Assembly: GCA_965223435.1 (NCBI GenBank)
Contig: CBDCWQ010000023.1
Location: 310,001 to 374,000 of the forward strand
Direction: 5' to 3'
DNA: 64,000 bases
Source: CBDCWQ01 sp965223435
GTDB lineage: Bacteria; Myxococcota; Kuafuiibacteriia; Kuafuiibacteriales; Kuafuiibacteriaceae
Under the pieces are notes generated by a model. That model ran no database searches, was not told the origin of the DNA, and saw only the letters and a list, made by a program, of their open reading frames with translations. Shown here one piece after another: positions 1 through 8,541 of this stretch (the first letter of the stretch is position 1; every line of letters starts with the position of its first letter). The translations under genes and the position numbers were made by a program.

Positions 1-602
1 TAGATGGACAATTCGTCTAGCTTTCCTTCGAACCAAACCTGATTTCGCGCCCCGTTAAAGGTGAGTGCCTCCGAGCCGTCTCCGATCATCCCGTAACGCG
101 TTTTTCCACTGCCCAAGGGGTTACCGTCATGGACATTGACGGCACGCGCATCCTCTTTGCCGTCTACGTACAAAATTTTGTCACTTCCATCGTAAATGGC
201 ACAGACGAAATGCCACGTGCCGTCATTGACAAGGGCAGAGCCCACCTGATCATGAATCTGACCGCCCTGGCTGGTTGAAAACCCAAGCTTGCCATCACCG
301 CGTGCGTACAAACTAAAATATTCTGAGCGATCAAAGTCCAAGATCGACCAATTGCTGTTCCAGCTCGTGCTCCGATGGCTCGTTTGAACCCAAGAACAAA
401 CGGATAAGCTTGGTAGCGCGCCTACAGTGTCATAGACCAGATTCTCAATGGCAATGTAGTCGTCGACACCGTCAAAGGCATAGCCATGCCCCCGTGGTCC
501 GGGAATTTGCGTAGGCCCAAAGACGGTTCCGTGATTACCGTGATCCGTCGAATCCGCTGCACTACCCTCAAATCTGTATTGGGCAACAAGGCCCTGGGTA
601 GA
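1..602 (-). repeat. Tandem LamG-encoding repeat, copy 2
   Basis: Long direct repeat of 670-1271 with a 669-base offset. Most bases match and the frame is kept, so it encodes a second LamG domain of the same protein. The left boundary is cut by the window. Confidence 0.85.
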
Positions 603-1397
603 ACGTGCTTTGTTTTCCTTCCGTCCGACAAGCAGATCGTTGACTTCTTGCGCCGACAAGGCACTGTGGTAGATGGACAATTCGTCTATCTTCCCTTCGA
701 ACCAAACGTGGTTGCGGGCCCCGTTAAAGGTGAGTGCCTCCGAGCCGTCTCCGATCATCCCGTAACGCGTTTCTCCGCTCCCCAGGGGGTTACCGTCATG
801 GGCATCGACGGTGCGAGCATCTTCTTTGCCATCTACGTACAATATCTTGTCTGTGCCATCGTAGATGGCACAGACAAAGTGCCACGTGCCGTCATTGACA
901 AGAGAAGAGCCCACCTGGTCATGGATCTGACCGCCCTGGCTGGTTGAAAACCCAAGCTTGCCATCACCGCGCGTGTACAAACTAAAATATTCTGAGCGAT
1001 CAAAGTCCAAGATCGACCAATTGCTGCTCCAGCTCGTGCTTCGATGCCTCGTTTGAACCCAGGAACAAACGGATAAGCGTGGGAGTGCGCCTGCAGTGTC
1101 ATAGACCAGATTCTTGATGGCAATGTAGTCGTCGACACCGTCAAAGGCGTAGGCGTGCCCCAGTACTCCATGAGTTTGGGTAGGCCCGAAAACGGTTCCG
1201 TGATTGCCGTGACTACTCACATCTGTTGCATTGCCCTCGAAGCTGTACCGGGCAACAAGGTTGTGCGTGGAAACGGAAGCATGTGTTGCATCTTGAGCAG
1301 TCTCGCCGGCGCGTCCTCCACCGCAGCCGAAGACGAATCCCATTGCTAAAATCGACCTTGTTGGTGAACCCACCATTCTGTAGAGTTTGGTCTTCAT
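1..1397 (-). CDS. LamG-domain lipoprotein, two tandem LamG domains (3' end outside window)
   Basis: Predicted exported lipoprotein with concanavalin-like (LamG) jelly-roll domains, probably a cell-surface ligand- or glycan-binding protein. The minus strand is open from an ATG at 1397 to the window edge (465 codons, no stop). The start has GAGG eight bases upstream. The N-terminus is a signal peptide with lipobox FVFGC followed by GGG. Two LamG domains follow, each beginning with LVA(R/Q)Y(S/R)FEG and containing the LamG signatures AFDGVDDYIAI, GTWHFVCAIYDG and LYVDGKEDAR. The two domains are nearly identical in DNA, with a 669-base period, indicating a recent internal duplication; more copies could lie beyond the edge. 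The ligand cannot be told from the sequence. Confidence 0.85.
   Translation of the reverse strand, partial: MKTKLYRMVGSPTRSILAMGFVFGCGGGRAGETAQDATHASVSTHNLVARYSFEGNATDVSSHGNHGTVFGPTQTHGVLGHAYAFDGVDDYIAIKNLVYDTAGALPRLSVCSWVQTRHRSTSWSSNWSILDFDRSEYFSLYTRGDGKLGFSTSQGGQIHDQVGSSLVNDGTWHFVCAIYDGTDKILYVDGKEDARTVDAHDGNPLGSGETRYGMIGDGSEALTFNGARNHVWFEGKIDELSIYHSALSAQEVNDLLVGRKENKARSTQGLVAQYRFEGSAADSTDHGNHGTVFGPTQIPGPRGHGYAFDGVDDYIAIENLVYDTVGALPSLSVCSWVQTSHRSTSWNSNWSILDFDRSEYFSLYARGDGKLGFSTSQGGQIHDQVGSALVNDGTWHFVCAIYDGSDKILYVDGKEDARAVNVHDGNPLGSGKTRYGMIGDGSEALTFNGARNQVWFEGKLDELSI
670..1271 (-). repeat. Tandem LamG-encoding repeat, copy 1
   Basis: Direct repeat partner of 1-602. Differences are scattered substitutions, many at third codon positions, which suggests duplication followed by some divergence under coding constraint. 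Confidence 0.85.
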
Positions 1398-1589
1398 TGT
1401 CTTTTCCTCGGGGGGTTTTCGGCGGCCGTTGCCACCTGGACAAGCGCGAGTTCGCACTGTAGCGATAACCCGTAGAAAAAATGAACGGTGCTCAGTACTG
1501 AACACATTTGATATCCTATTCATGGTTGTTCCTTCTTTAAAATGGGTGCGTCACTGGACGCATTTCAATGGGTGATAGTGCTCCGGCTA

Positions 1590-1690
1590 GAGCGCACGCC
1601 CGTCACGAGCCCGATGACACTTGGGTTCTCGGTTTCGTATGTGCCTACTTCGCCAGCGGCGGTTTTACCGAAGTTAGAGTTGTTGAATCC
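1590..1690 (-). pseudogene. Remnant of the C-terminus of a G8-lipoprotein-like gene
   Basis: The minus strand reads NNSNFGKTAAGEVGTYET and then ENPSVIGLV. This aligns without gaps to the C-terminus of the G8-domain lipoprotein at 8542-11916 (NNPNFGITTAGEVASCET, then VVGLV): 16 of 31 residues are identical by eye. The frame is closed on both sides and no start is present. It is best read as the broken 3' end of a paralogue. The rest of 1398-2253 holds no supported gene. A further 40-codon open minus-strand stretch at about 1925-2050 (including ARIQQALDLRKQFEDNI) and a short one ending near 1845 look like coding debris that I do not recognise. Confidence 0.5.
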
Positions 1691-2245
1691 TGGGCATGCT
1701 CAAAGGACCTCAGCAAGACTGTGCCCAGTTTGAAGGCCTTCAGAATGACGGGATAAATTCGATTGCTTGCGGGAGGGCGATCGGTGGAGTGACCACCCAA
1801 GAGAACGCACTGGAACGTCTTTCGATCTTAACCCTCAGTACAATGCGATGAGCACGTAGTCCGAGTCCACCCTGACGATGCGCGTGCGCTTCGTCTCATG
1901 GCGCCAGATCACGGCGACATGTACCAGCGTACGTCACTTTCCATGCCCTTTGTGTCGGGCCGAGATGTTGTCTTCGAATTGCTTACGAAGATCAAGGGCT
2001 TGCTGAATCCGTGCCACCCCAAAGCCCACGCTCGAACCTACAAAGGTGCAACTCCCCTTATCTCAGGGGTGGAACCTCAAAGCCGCGCCTGTCTCGGTGT
2101 CTCCGGCCGCGCGGCACGCGCTTGAAGCAAAGGGCCTACGTTTTTGGCATCTCGGCTTGATGCCTTCTTCGCACACGGCGAAAAACGAACCCCATCCTTC
2201 GTTTGGGCGCTTCGGCACCGAAGCCCCCCTCCACCAAGGCCAGTT

Positions 2246-2253
2246 TTTCTACC
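2246..2253. repeat. Left 8-bp target site duplication of the IS66 element
   Basis: TTTCTACC immediately precedes the left terminal repeat and recurs exactly at 4822-4829 after the right terminal repeat. Eight bases is the usual IS66 target duplication length. Confidence 0.93.
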
Positions 2254-2265
2254 GTAACCGTACGG
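2254..2265 (+). repeat. IS66 left terminal inverted repeat
   Basis: GTAACCGTACGG, the exact reverse complement of 4810-4821. IS66 ends commonly begin GTAA. Confidence 0.92.
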
Positions 2266-2313
2266 CGCGCGTCGTCTTGATTCGAAGTCGCCGCCAGCCT
2301 GAATCTCTGGACG

Positions 2314-2655
2314 ATGGAAAACAAAGCGCCCGCCCAGAGTCGTCGCCAATGGTCGCCTGACCAAAAACGCGAGATTGTGCAGAAGGCAGGTCGGCTTCGA
2401 GACAACGGCCAGACATGGCGCATGATTGCTCGAGAGCTCGATGTCCTGGAGTCATCCTTGATGAAGTGGAGGAAGCAGTATGAGGAGTGTCCTGAGGAGG
2501 AATCAGATAAGATACGAATCCTTCCAGTGACAACAGCAATCGGTTCATGCGCCGACGTGGAACTAGAACTCGGTGACGTTCGCGTGCGGTTCAGCGCGAA
2601 TATCCCGGCGTCTTATGTCGGTGAATTATTGCTTGAGCTTCGAACAACGTGCTGA
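2314..2655 (+). CDS. tnpA: IS66 accessory protein TnpA
   Basis: 113-residue IS66 first-frame protein, a small helix-turn-helix DNA-binding factor needed for transposition in this family. The N-terminal half has the helix-turn-helix pattern of the family (RRQWSPDQKREIVQKAG, then ARELDVLESSLMKWRKQY). The C-terminal half includes the conserved-looking ELGDVRVRFSANIP and ends at a typical length. The gene lies 60 bases inside the left terminal repeat. Its end overlaps the tnpB start by seven bases, as usual for translationally coupled IS66 genes. It appears intact. Confidence 0.88.
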   Translation: MENKAPAQSRRQWSPDQKREIVQKAGRLRDNGQTWRMIARELDVLESSLMKWRKQYEECPEEESDKIRILPVTTAIGSCADVELELGDVRVRFSANIPASYVGELLLELRTTC

Positions 2656-3014
2656 CGCTTCCACCGAGCGTACGGATTTACCTGGCTTCAAAACCAGTTG
2701 ACATGCGACGCGGGCACGATGGGCTGATGGCGATTGTAAAGAATGAGTGGCAAGACGACCCGTTCAGCGGGCATCTCTTCATTTTCCTCGGCAAGCGATT
2801 CGACCGGAAAAAGATCCTCTTTTGGGATCGCGGCGGGTTGGTCTTGTATTACAAGCGAATCGAGCGTGGGAAATTCAGAATGCCCTGGCATCGACTCTCC
2901 GGGGATGCGATTGAGATCGAAAGCCACGAGCTAGCGGTCCTTCTGGAGGGCATCGACCTGTCCAAGGTGAGAAGACCGGCTCGATGGAGGCCACCGAACA
3001 CCGAGCGGGTGTAA
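2649..3014 (+). CDS. tnpB: IS66 protein TnpB (Orf2)
   Basis: 121 residues, the usual length for IS66 TnpB. The conserved family core is visible: YLASKPVDMRRGHDGLMAIV, then GHLFIFLGKRFDRKKILFWDR, LVLYYKRIERGKFRMP and HELAVLLEGID. The protein is required for transposition but its biochemistry is unsettled. The start is a GTG overlapping the end of tnpA. The frame is intact, in contrast to tnpC downstream. Confidence 0.9.
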   Translation: MLTLPPSVRIYLASKPVDMRRGHDGLMAIVKNEWQDDPFSGHLFIFLGKRFDRKKILFWDRGGLVLYYKRIERGKFRMPWHRLSGDAIEIESHELAVLLEGIDLSKVRRPARWRPPNTERV

Positions 3015-3053
3015 AACTGATCGACACGCGATCTCTTTTCTGATCCAACATGG

Positions 3054-4622
3054 ATGTTGGCACTGACTTCTAAAGCGGAGGACTCCTCGCTCGAGCAGGA
3101 GAACGAGCGTCTACGAGAAGACATTCGGGTCGCTCGAGAGACCAACGAAACGCTTCGTTCAACGCTCGGGGCCTTGCAGAGCGTGGTCGAATCGCTAAAG
3201 TCAGAGCTGAGTGCCCAGCGGGAAGCTTTCAAAGATCAGAAAGAGGCCCTCGAGCAGGCTCTCGAAAAGCTCGACCATCTGCAGAAGCGTTTTCTGGGCA
3301 AAAAGAAATCTGAAAAGAAGAACAAGGTCCCATCGCCGGAGTCACACGAACGAGCGAAGGGAAAAAACGATACGGATGCAAGCAAGACAAAAAAGAAGCG
3401 GCGAGACACTGGCAAAAAACGCGCTGAGTTTGAGACGAAACGGTTGTGCCACTCCGTACCGGAGCAAGAGCGGACGTGCCCCAAATGTGGACGTTGCGAT
3501 CTGAAGACCCTCGGGGGAGGACGAATCACGAAGCGCTGGGAATACGTGCCGGGTCATTTCATCTGCCACGAGGATGTCCAGGAGAAACTCAGTTGCGCAT
3601 GCGGTGAGTACGTCGTCACTGCACCCCCGCCCCCTCGGCCATTCGAGAACTGTCGGTATGGTCCGAGATTTATATCATATCTGATCGTGTCCAAGCTCTG
3701 GGACTCTTTTCCCGTCCATCGACTAGAGAAGAAGTTTGAGCGACTTGGAATCCCGATGGCGCGTAGTACGATGAACGAGCTCATTCACCGGATGGCTGAG
3801 GAGTTCGAACCACTCATCGAGCTTATGATTCGCCTGATCGCCGCTTCACCGGTGGTCCTCGCGGACGAAACGTCCATCAAGATTCAAGATCGTGAAAAGC
3901 GGGGCTTCGTCTGGACGTTCGTCACCCCACAGGTCGTGCTGTACCGGTTGACCGCAGACCGCAGTGCCAAACACCCAAGGATGTGCTGGGCGGGACTAAA
4001 GGTTTTCTGCTCGTTGATGGCTACACCGGCTACAACAAAGTGATCGGAGTCGAGGGGCGGATATGTGCTCGGTGCAACTCGCACGCGCGACGTAAATTCT
4101 TCGATGCGAGAGAGCAGGATCCGGACTTCGTCGATGAGGTCCTCGATCTCTACGGCGAGGCCTACCGGGTGGAACGTTTCTCGAAGACCTTCGGGATCTA
4201 CGGAACCGAAGAGCACCTTCAGCTCCGGGCGTCCGAAAGTCGCCACTGGATGGACTTGCTCCACGAGCGCCTGCTCAACGAAAAGCCACTTCATCCTCCG
4301 AGAAGTAAGCTTGGCAAAGCGATGAGCTATGCGCTCAAGCACTGGGAAGGTTTGACCGTTTTTCTCGACCATTCCGAGGTGGCCATCGACAATAACCAGT
4401 CCGAGTCGGCTCTACGAAAAGTTCCTAGGCCGCCACAATTGGCTGTTCTTCGGGCACAAAGAGGCCGGTGACAACCTCGTCGGCCTGATGTCGCTCGTAG
4501 CCAGCTGCATTGCGAACGACATCAATCCCGAGGAATATCTCGCGGACGTCATGATGCGGCTCGGCAACCACCCGAAGTCTCGACTCGAGGACCTGCTTCC
4601 ACACCACTGGGCACCACCATAG
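3054..4622 (+). pseudogene. tnpC: IS66 transposase TnpC, two frameshifts
   Basis: DDE transposase of the IS66 element. In order: an N-terminal coiled coil (about residues 5-80), a lysine-rich linker, a zinc-finger-like CPKCGRC...CACG segment, and the catalytic core with VVLADETS, LLVDGYTGY and DNNQSESAL carrying the candidate D, D and E. The frame breaks near 3978, where one A appears lost in the AAGGATGTG context, and continues from 3983 as DVLGGTKGFLLVDGY. It breaks again near 4422, and the C-terminus LGRHNWLFFGHKEAGDN resumes in a third frame up to TAG 4620-4622. Two frameshifts make it inactive unless corrected. One could in principle be programmed, but neither site has an obvious slippery heptamer. 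Confidence 0.9.
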
Positions 4623-4707
4623 CGCGCTGTCCACCGCTCACCACCGTCTTCATGTGCTGCTCTACCGTCGTTCTCACCGGCGGGCGCGCCCTGAATGTGC
4701 TCCTGCA

Positions 4708-4821
4708 GCATCAATCAAGCTCGGGAGCAGATCCAAATCAACCCGTCACGAACCGTACGGTTACGCATCAATCAAGCTCGGGAGCAGATCCAAATCAACC
4801 CGTCACGAACCGTACGGTTAC
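4708..4821 (+). repeat. 57-bp tandem duplication at the IS66 right end
   Basis: Bases 4708-4764 and 4765-4821 are direct repeats, both ending in the terminal repeat CCGTACGGTTAC. The related fragment at 18261 has only one copy, so the single-copy state is probably ancestral. The element therefore has two possible right ends. Confidence 0.92.
4810..4821 (-). repeat. IS66 right terminal inverted repeat (outer)
   Basis: CCGTACGGTTAC, exact inverse of the left end and followed directly by the target duplication. Confidence 0.92.
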
Positions 4822-4829
4822 TTTCTACC
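4822..4829. repeat. Right 8-bp target site duplication of the IS66 element
   Basis: TTTCTACC, identical to 2246-2253. From here to 4937 there is only a 24-codon basic open frame starting ATG at 4849 (MASTTKPKRRATPAPKSNPE); whether it is real cannot be decided. Confidence 0.93.
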
Positions 4830-4937
4830 GGCGGCATCTAGGAAAAAATGGCCTCCACCACCAAGCCCAAGAGGCGCGCTACTCCCGCACCCAAATCCAA
4901 CCCAGAAGCCCCCCGCCGCTAGTATCGTCCCCAGGGC

Positions 4938-7889
4938 TTATCTCACCACAATGCGTACGTCATCGAGCTGGATTTGCTCATTCGCTTGGCTTGATTTGGT
5001 CCCAAACCTGATCTTGAGATCCGAACCACCTAGGTACGGAAGCAAGCTGAACGATTCTTCGTGCCATAGGCCGTCGTCCCCTTGGCCTCCACCCTGCCAC
5101 TTGCGCACAGTGGTCCACTGCGCGCCGTCGTGAACCCTCAACTTGAGAAAATCCTGAGCATCAAACGTCGTATCGATGAAACGAAGGAAAGAAACTGTGA
5201 CCTCAGAGTAAGAGGCCAGATCGAGTCCAGCGGTATCTATTGTGATATTGCAGTATGATGTGCATTGATTCGCGTGGGCGGCATCCCCACCTGAACCGCC
5301 GGGAGGGGTTACTGGTTCGAGGATAGCTTCGGTGCGAAAGTCTCCACCTCCCGACAGAGTCCATTTGCCGAGACCATCGGAGAAGTCGTCGAAAAAAAGC
5401 TCCAAGGGAGCACAATCGGCGGGGCACGAGCCTTCACTCTCGCCAAAATCACACAAATCGTCGCCACAGTTGTCGAAGTTTGACATTCGAAGCGGCACGG
5501 TCGAGCATGGTGCTGTGACTCCGTTGGCGGTGCACGTTTCGGACGAAACAACACCCAGTTGATCGTACTGGTTCCAGCCGAACGTATATACGCTGCCTTC
5601 TTCTAGGATAACCTGGGTTCCGCTCGCCGTCGCAATCAATTCTGCTGCTGCACCAGGAAGGGAGACATGTGTAGGGATTAAGCGATTTTGGGTATCGCCG
5701 AGCCCCAATTGGCCCGCTGTATTTGCCCCCCAGCACCAAAGGCTTCCGTCCTCGAGGATCGCACAACTGTGACCGTCACCGGCCCCGATGGAAATCGCCC
5801 GATGAGGAAGATTGATAACTTGGGTTGGCGTCGGTATAGAACCGTTTGGATCGTTTCCGACTTGATTGTTCCCCAAGGCACCACTATAGTTGTCACCCCA
5901 ACACCAAACGGTTCCGTTCTCGTTCAAAGCACAACCAAAAAACTTTCCAAGACTAACGTCTTGGGTGCCTGCAGGAAGAGCAGTCAGAACCGGCGTTGGC
6001 GAGTCATCATAACCTCCATTCGCCAATGCCCCGCTGTGATTGGAACCCCAGCACCAGACAAGGCGATCCGTAGTGAGCGCGCAACTGTACATTGCCCCAG
6101 CATAGACGCGGATCACACCATCGAGACCAACCTGGATGGGTTCTGTACTGTATTGCCCGGCGCTAGGTACGCCAAGTTGACCTAAGATATTGTAGCCCCA
6201 GCACCAAAGGGTCCCGTCTGTCTTGACCGCACATGTGTGCCATTTCCCGGTTGCTATTTGGGCAACATCAGAGTTTAGGCTTGTGATCTCAATCGGCGCC
6301 GTGGCAGTCTCCGTTGTTCCATTTCCAACCGGACCCCAAAGATTGAAACCCCAACACCACACACTGCCATCACTTTTACGGGCGCAGCTATGCGTATCAC
6401 CTAGGGCTATCTCAACGACGCCAGTGCCAAGCGTAGATACCTCTACAGGCAGCTCAGAATCGGCTGCGATGCCATTGCCCAACTGATAGCTCCATCCCCG
6501 GCCCCAGCACCAGGTCGTGCCATCGGCCCGCACCACACAGCGGTGCTCATAACCGTCCGATAGCACGGTGCGCAGCGGCAGGAACGTATTGATCACATCG
6601 GTCGACCCCTCTGGCCCACAATTGGTGTAGTTGCCATCGGCATCCTTGTCGACGCACGCCACGTCGCAGTGCCCCTCATCCACGAAGTCACATTCACCAG
6701 AAGTACAGATCCGACCGGAGGGCCCCACTCCGTTGACCGAGCAGCTATGGACAACAGGATTCTCAGCAAACATGTTTCCCCAAAAAGCGCCTTCGTGGTG
6801 GCTGTAGACATTTCGCTCGGTATCAGTAGTCGGAATATCAATCCCACGAATGGAAATCTGAACCTTCTTACGGTGAGGGTTGGTGCGAGAAGCAAGGCAG
6901 GCAGATACTCGACGTTGGCCTTGTAAATCTAGATCGAAGTCCGGGTTGGTTTTCCAGTTGGGAGCTAGACCGATGGCTCCGTAGTACTGTTTTGTCTCAG
7001 TCCCGCTGGGATAGTGCTGATAGGTGACCTCAACACATCCTGGATCGTTGGCGCAGTCGGTACCAGAGGACATCGGGAGCGCACACGAGACCGCATACGA
7101 GTTGAGGTTGTCGGCATATGCTCGAAACTCTTCGTTCAGTTCAGCAAGGGTCGCGTCGATGCAGGCATCAACATTCGCAACCACCATGGGGTCACTTTGG
7201 TTGGTGCCCAGACCGCTTTGCCCGCCAACATAGAGCTCATTGCCATCGCAGTCTGTGATGACTCTACAATTCGGATCCGTTGCGCAGTCAAGTTGGTTCA
7301 AGCAGGTCAAATCGCCAGCCGCGCAGGGCGACGGAAGGGCACATTGAATCGTAGCCACGAACACCATCAACTCCGTCATGGCGACTTCAGGATCGATACC
7401 GAGAGGCCCACAGGCCTCGCTTGAAAGAGATGTATCAACAAGGTTTGAGATGTTGAGCGAACCCACGGAGAGGCTCTCAAACAACATTCCGTTACCCCAG
7501 GTGCCATTGCCCCAGCTGCCGTTGCCCCAGCTGCCATTGCCCCAAGTACCGTTACCCCAGGTACCATTGCCCCACGTGCCGTTGCCCCAGGTGCCGTTGC
7601 CCCAGGTGCCGTTGCCCCAGGTGCCGTTGCCCCAGGTGCCGTTGCCCCAGGTGCCGTTGCCCCAGGTGCCGTTGCCCCAGGTGCCGTTGCCCCAGGTGCC
7701 GTTGCCCCAGCTACCATTGCCCCAGCTACCATTGCCCCAACTGCCATTGCCCCAGCTGCCGTTGCCCCAGCTGCCGTTGTCTTCGACCACTGCCGAAACT
7801 TCGGTCGGCTGGACAGTTTTCGCAGGCTGATTGAGGCAGCTCAGCGGTCCGAGGGCGGCGGCGATAGCAAGGAGCTCTTTTGCGTTCAT
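4938..7889 (-). CDS. Lipoprotein with NG(S/T)WG minisatellite, cysteine-rich core, RCC1 repeats and jelly-roll end
   Basis: 983-residue predicted exported protein. The start chosen is ATG 7889, with AAGGTGG four bases upstream; an upstream in-frame ATG at 7907 lacks this. An N-terminal hydrophobic stretch ends in GPLSC, a weak lipobox. Residues 40-135 are 19 tandem NG(S/T)WG pentapeptides. Residues 150-440 form a cysteine-rich core with HHEGAFWGNMF, KVQISIRG and VSACLASRTN. Then come about seven RCC1 propeller blades (repeated HSCA..DGS.WCWG), a CGDDLCDFGESEGSCPADC motif, and a C-terminal beta-sandwich of about 110 residues. The core is shared with the protein at 42661-46896. The likely place of action is the cell surface; ligand or partner unknown. 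Confidence 0.85.
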   Translation of the reverse strand: MNAKELLAIAAALGPLSCLNQPAKTVQPTEVSAVVEDNGSWGNGSWGNGSWGNGSWGNGSWGNGTWGNGTWGNGTWGNGTWGNGTWGNGTWGNGTWGNGTWGNGTWGNGTWGNGTWGNGSWGNGSWGNGTWGNGMLFESLSVGSLNISNLVDTSLSSEACGPLGIDPEVAMTELMVFVATIQCALPSPCAAGDLTCLNQLDCATDPNCRVITDCDGNELYVGGQSGLGTNQSDPMVVANVDACIDATLAELNEEFRAYADNLNSYAVSCALPMSSGTDCANDPGCVEVTYQHYPSGTETKQYYGAIGLAPNWKTNPDFDLDLQGQRRVSACLASRTNPHRKKVQISIRGIDIPTTDTERNVYSHHEGAFWGNMFAENPVVHSCSVNGVGPSGRICTSGECDFVDEGHCDVACVDKDADGNYTNCGPEGSTDVINTFLPLRTVLSDGYEHRCVVRADGTTWCWGRGWSYQLGNGIAADSELPVEVSTLGTGVVEIALGDTHSCARKSDGSVWCWGFNLWGPVGNGTTETATAPIEITSLNSDVAQIATGKWHTCAVKTDGTLWCWGYNILGQLGVPSAGQYSTEPIQVGLDGVIRVYAGAMYSCALTTDRLVWCWGSNHSGALANGGYDDSPTPVLTALPAGTQDVSLGKFFGCALNENGTVWCWGDNYSGALGNNQVGNDPNGSIPTPTQVINLPHRAISIGAGDGHSCAILEDGSLWCWGANTAGQLGLGDTQNRLIPTHVSLPGAAAELIATASGTQVILEEGSVYTFGWNQYDQLGVVSSETCTANGVTAPCSTVPLRMSNFDNCGDDLCDFGESEGSCPADCAPLELFFDDFSDGLGKWTLSGGGDFRTEAILEPVTPPGGSGGDAAHANQCTSYCNITIDTAGLDLASYSEVTVSFLRFIDTTFDAQDFLKLRVHDGAQWTTVRKWQGGGQGDDGLWHEESFSLLPYLGGSDLKIRFGTKSSQANEQIQLDDVRIVVR
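7498..7780 (-). repeat. 15-bp coding minisatellite, 19 units (NG[S/T]WG)
   Basis: Units on the plus strand are GTGCCGTTGCCCCAG and close variants. Nine consecutive units in the middle are identical, pointing to recent expansion by slippage. Every unit is 15 bases, so copy-number change keeps the frame. There are no spacers, so it is not a CRISPR array. Confidence 0.93.
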
Positions 7890-7912
7890 CAAACCACCTT
7901 GAAGCAAACCTC

Positions 7913-7926
7913 ATTCCAATTGGAAT
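7913..7926. promoter_or_regulatory. 14-bp perfect palindrome upstream of the RCC1 lipoprotein
   Basis: ATTCCAATTGGAAT is a perfect palindrome lying 24-37 bases upstream of the ATG at 7889, where an operator could sit. The regulator is unknown, and the element may be chance. Confidence 0.35.
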
Positions 7927-7959
7927 ATCCGCATACACACTAGAACTATGACCGGTTGA

Positions 7960-7997
7960 GTGCCGTTTTTTCTTGCACGATGCCCAAAAAACGGCAC
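7960..7997. repeat. Perfect 12-bp stem with 14-base loop
   Basis: GTGCCGTTTTTT at 7960-7971 pairs exactly with AAAAAACGGCAC at 7986-7997. It lies between the lipase remnant and the RCC1 lipoprotein, both on the minus strand. It could end transcription from upstream or regulate the downstream gene. The rest of 7998-8117 shows nothing clear. Confidence 0.6.
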
Positions 7998-8117
7998 CCT
8001 CGTGCCTGACCGTCGGCAGGCCGTTGAATCTCTTGGAACACTAAGGCTGCGTGGGGACCAAGGAGTAGGCGGAGATCCCACAGCATCCACGCGATCTCCA
8101 TACCCATGTCAATCGTT

Positions 8118-8510
8118 TCAGCGAATCCGATCCTGAGCGTCTTCTAGAAGTCTCACATAGCGAGCACTACTGTGATCGGTCAATGACTCCAGAGCATTCA
8201 GGGTGGGGATTCGATCGAAGGCTCGATGCAGCCATCCAAAGAACCCGGTACTCCCCTTGAGAATGTTCCCGTGCCATCAATGTAGACATCATGACCACCA
8301 TGCTTATACAGAAACGAGGCCGGAGCAACGCGGGAACAATGTCATGATTGTTCACGACCCATACATAGTTGGTTTGAGCTGGTGGTGATTCGAAACTTGT
8401 CAGGAAATCAGCGTTTCCGACTCTTGGCTGCCCGATGGTGAGCAATTGTGCTACGGGAAAGAAGTAACGATTGGCATGCGCAGTGAAATTGTTTTTTGCA
8501 CGTCTTATCG
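8118..8510 (-). pseudogene. Class 3 lipase C-terminal remnant, frameshifted
   Basis: The minus strand encodes LLTIGQPRVGNADFLTSF and then VVNNHDIVPALL, the characteristic end of the Lipase_3 alpha/beta hydrolase fold: a G.PRVGN segment followed by the catalytic-Asp region N.HDIVP. Near 8315 the frame shifts to FLYKHGGHDVYIDGTG, and further on to FFGWLHRAFDR and EDAQDRIR before TGA at 8118-8120. The catalytic Ser half (GxSxG) is absent, so this is a 5'-truncated remnant with two frameshifts. It lies directly downstream of the G8 lipoprotein on the same strand. Confidence 0.65.
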
Positions 8511-8541
8511 AGCGATGTAACCAAATAGGTGAGCCGAGACT

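Larger units (their letters stand above)
2254..4821 (+). mobile_element. IS66-family insertion sequence, complete ends, inactivated transposase
   Basis: A 2,568-bp element with the classical IS66 layout tnpA-tnpB-tnpC. The left end begins GTAACCGTACGG (2254-2265) and the right end finishes CCGTACGGTTAC (4810-4821), a perfect 12-bp inverted repeat. Both ends are flanked by TTTCTACC. The right end carries a 57-bp tandem duplication, so the terminal repeat also occurs internally at 4753-4764. The main transposase gene has two frameshifts. A truncated near-identical copy of its 3' end lies inverted at 18261-18592. Confidence 0.93.

Noticed and set aside
7498..7780. Regular short repeats resembling a CRISPR array
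   Set aside because: Units are 15 bases, directly adjacent, without spacers, and lie in frame inside a long gene.
7378..7830. Plus-strand open frame of PLPQV repeats
   Set aside because: It is the antisense reading of the 15-bp minisatellite of the RCC1 lipoprotein.
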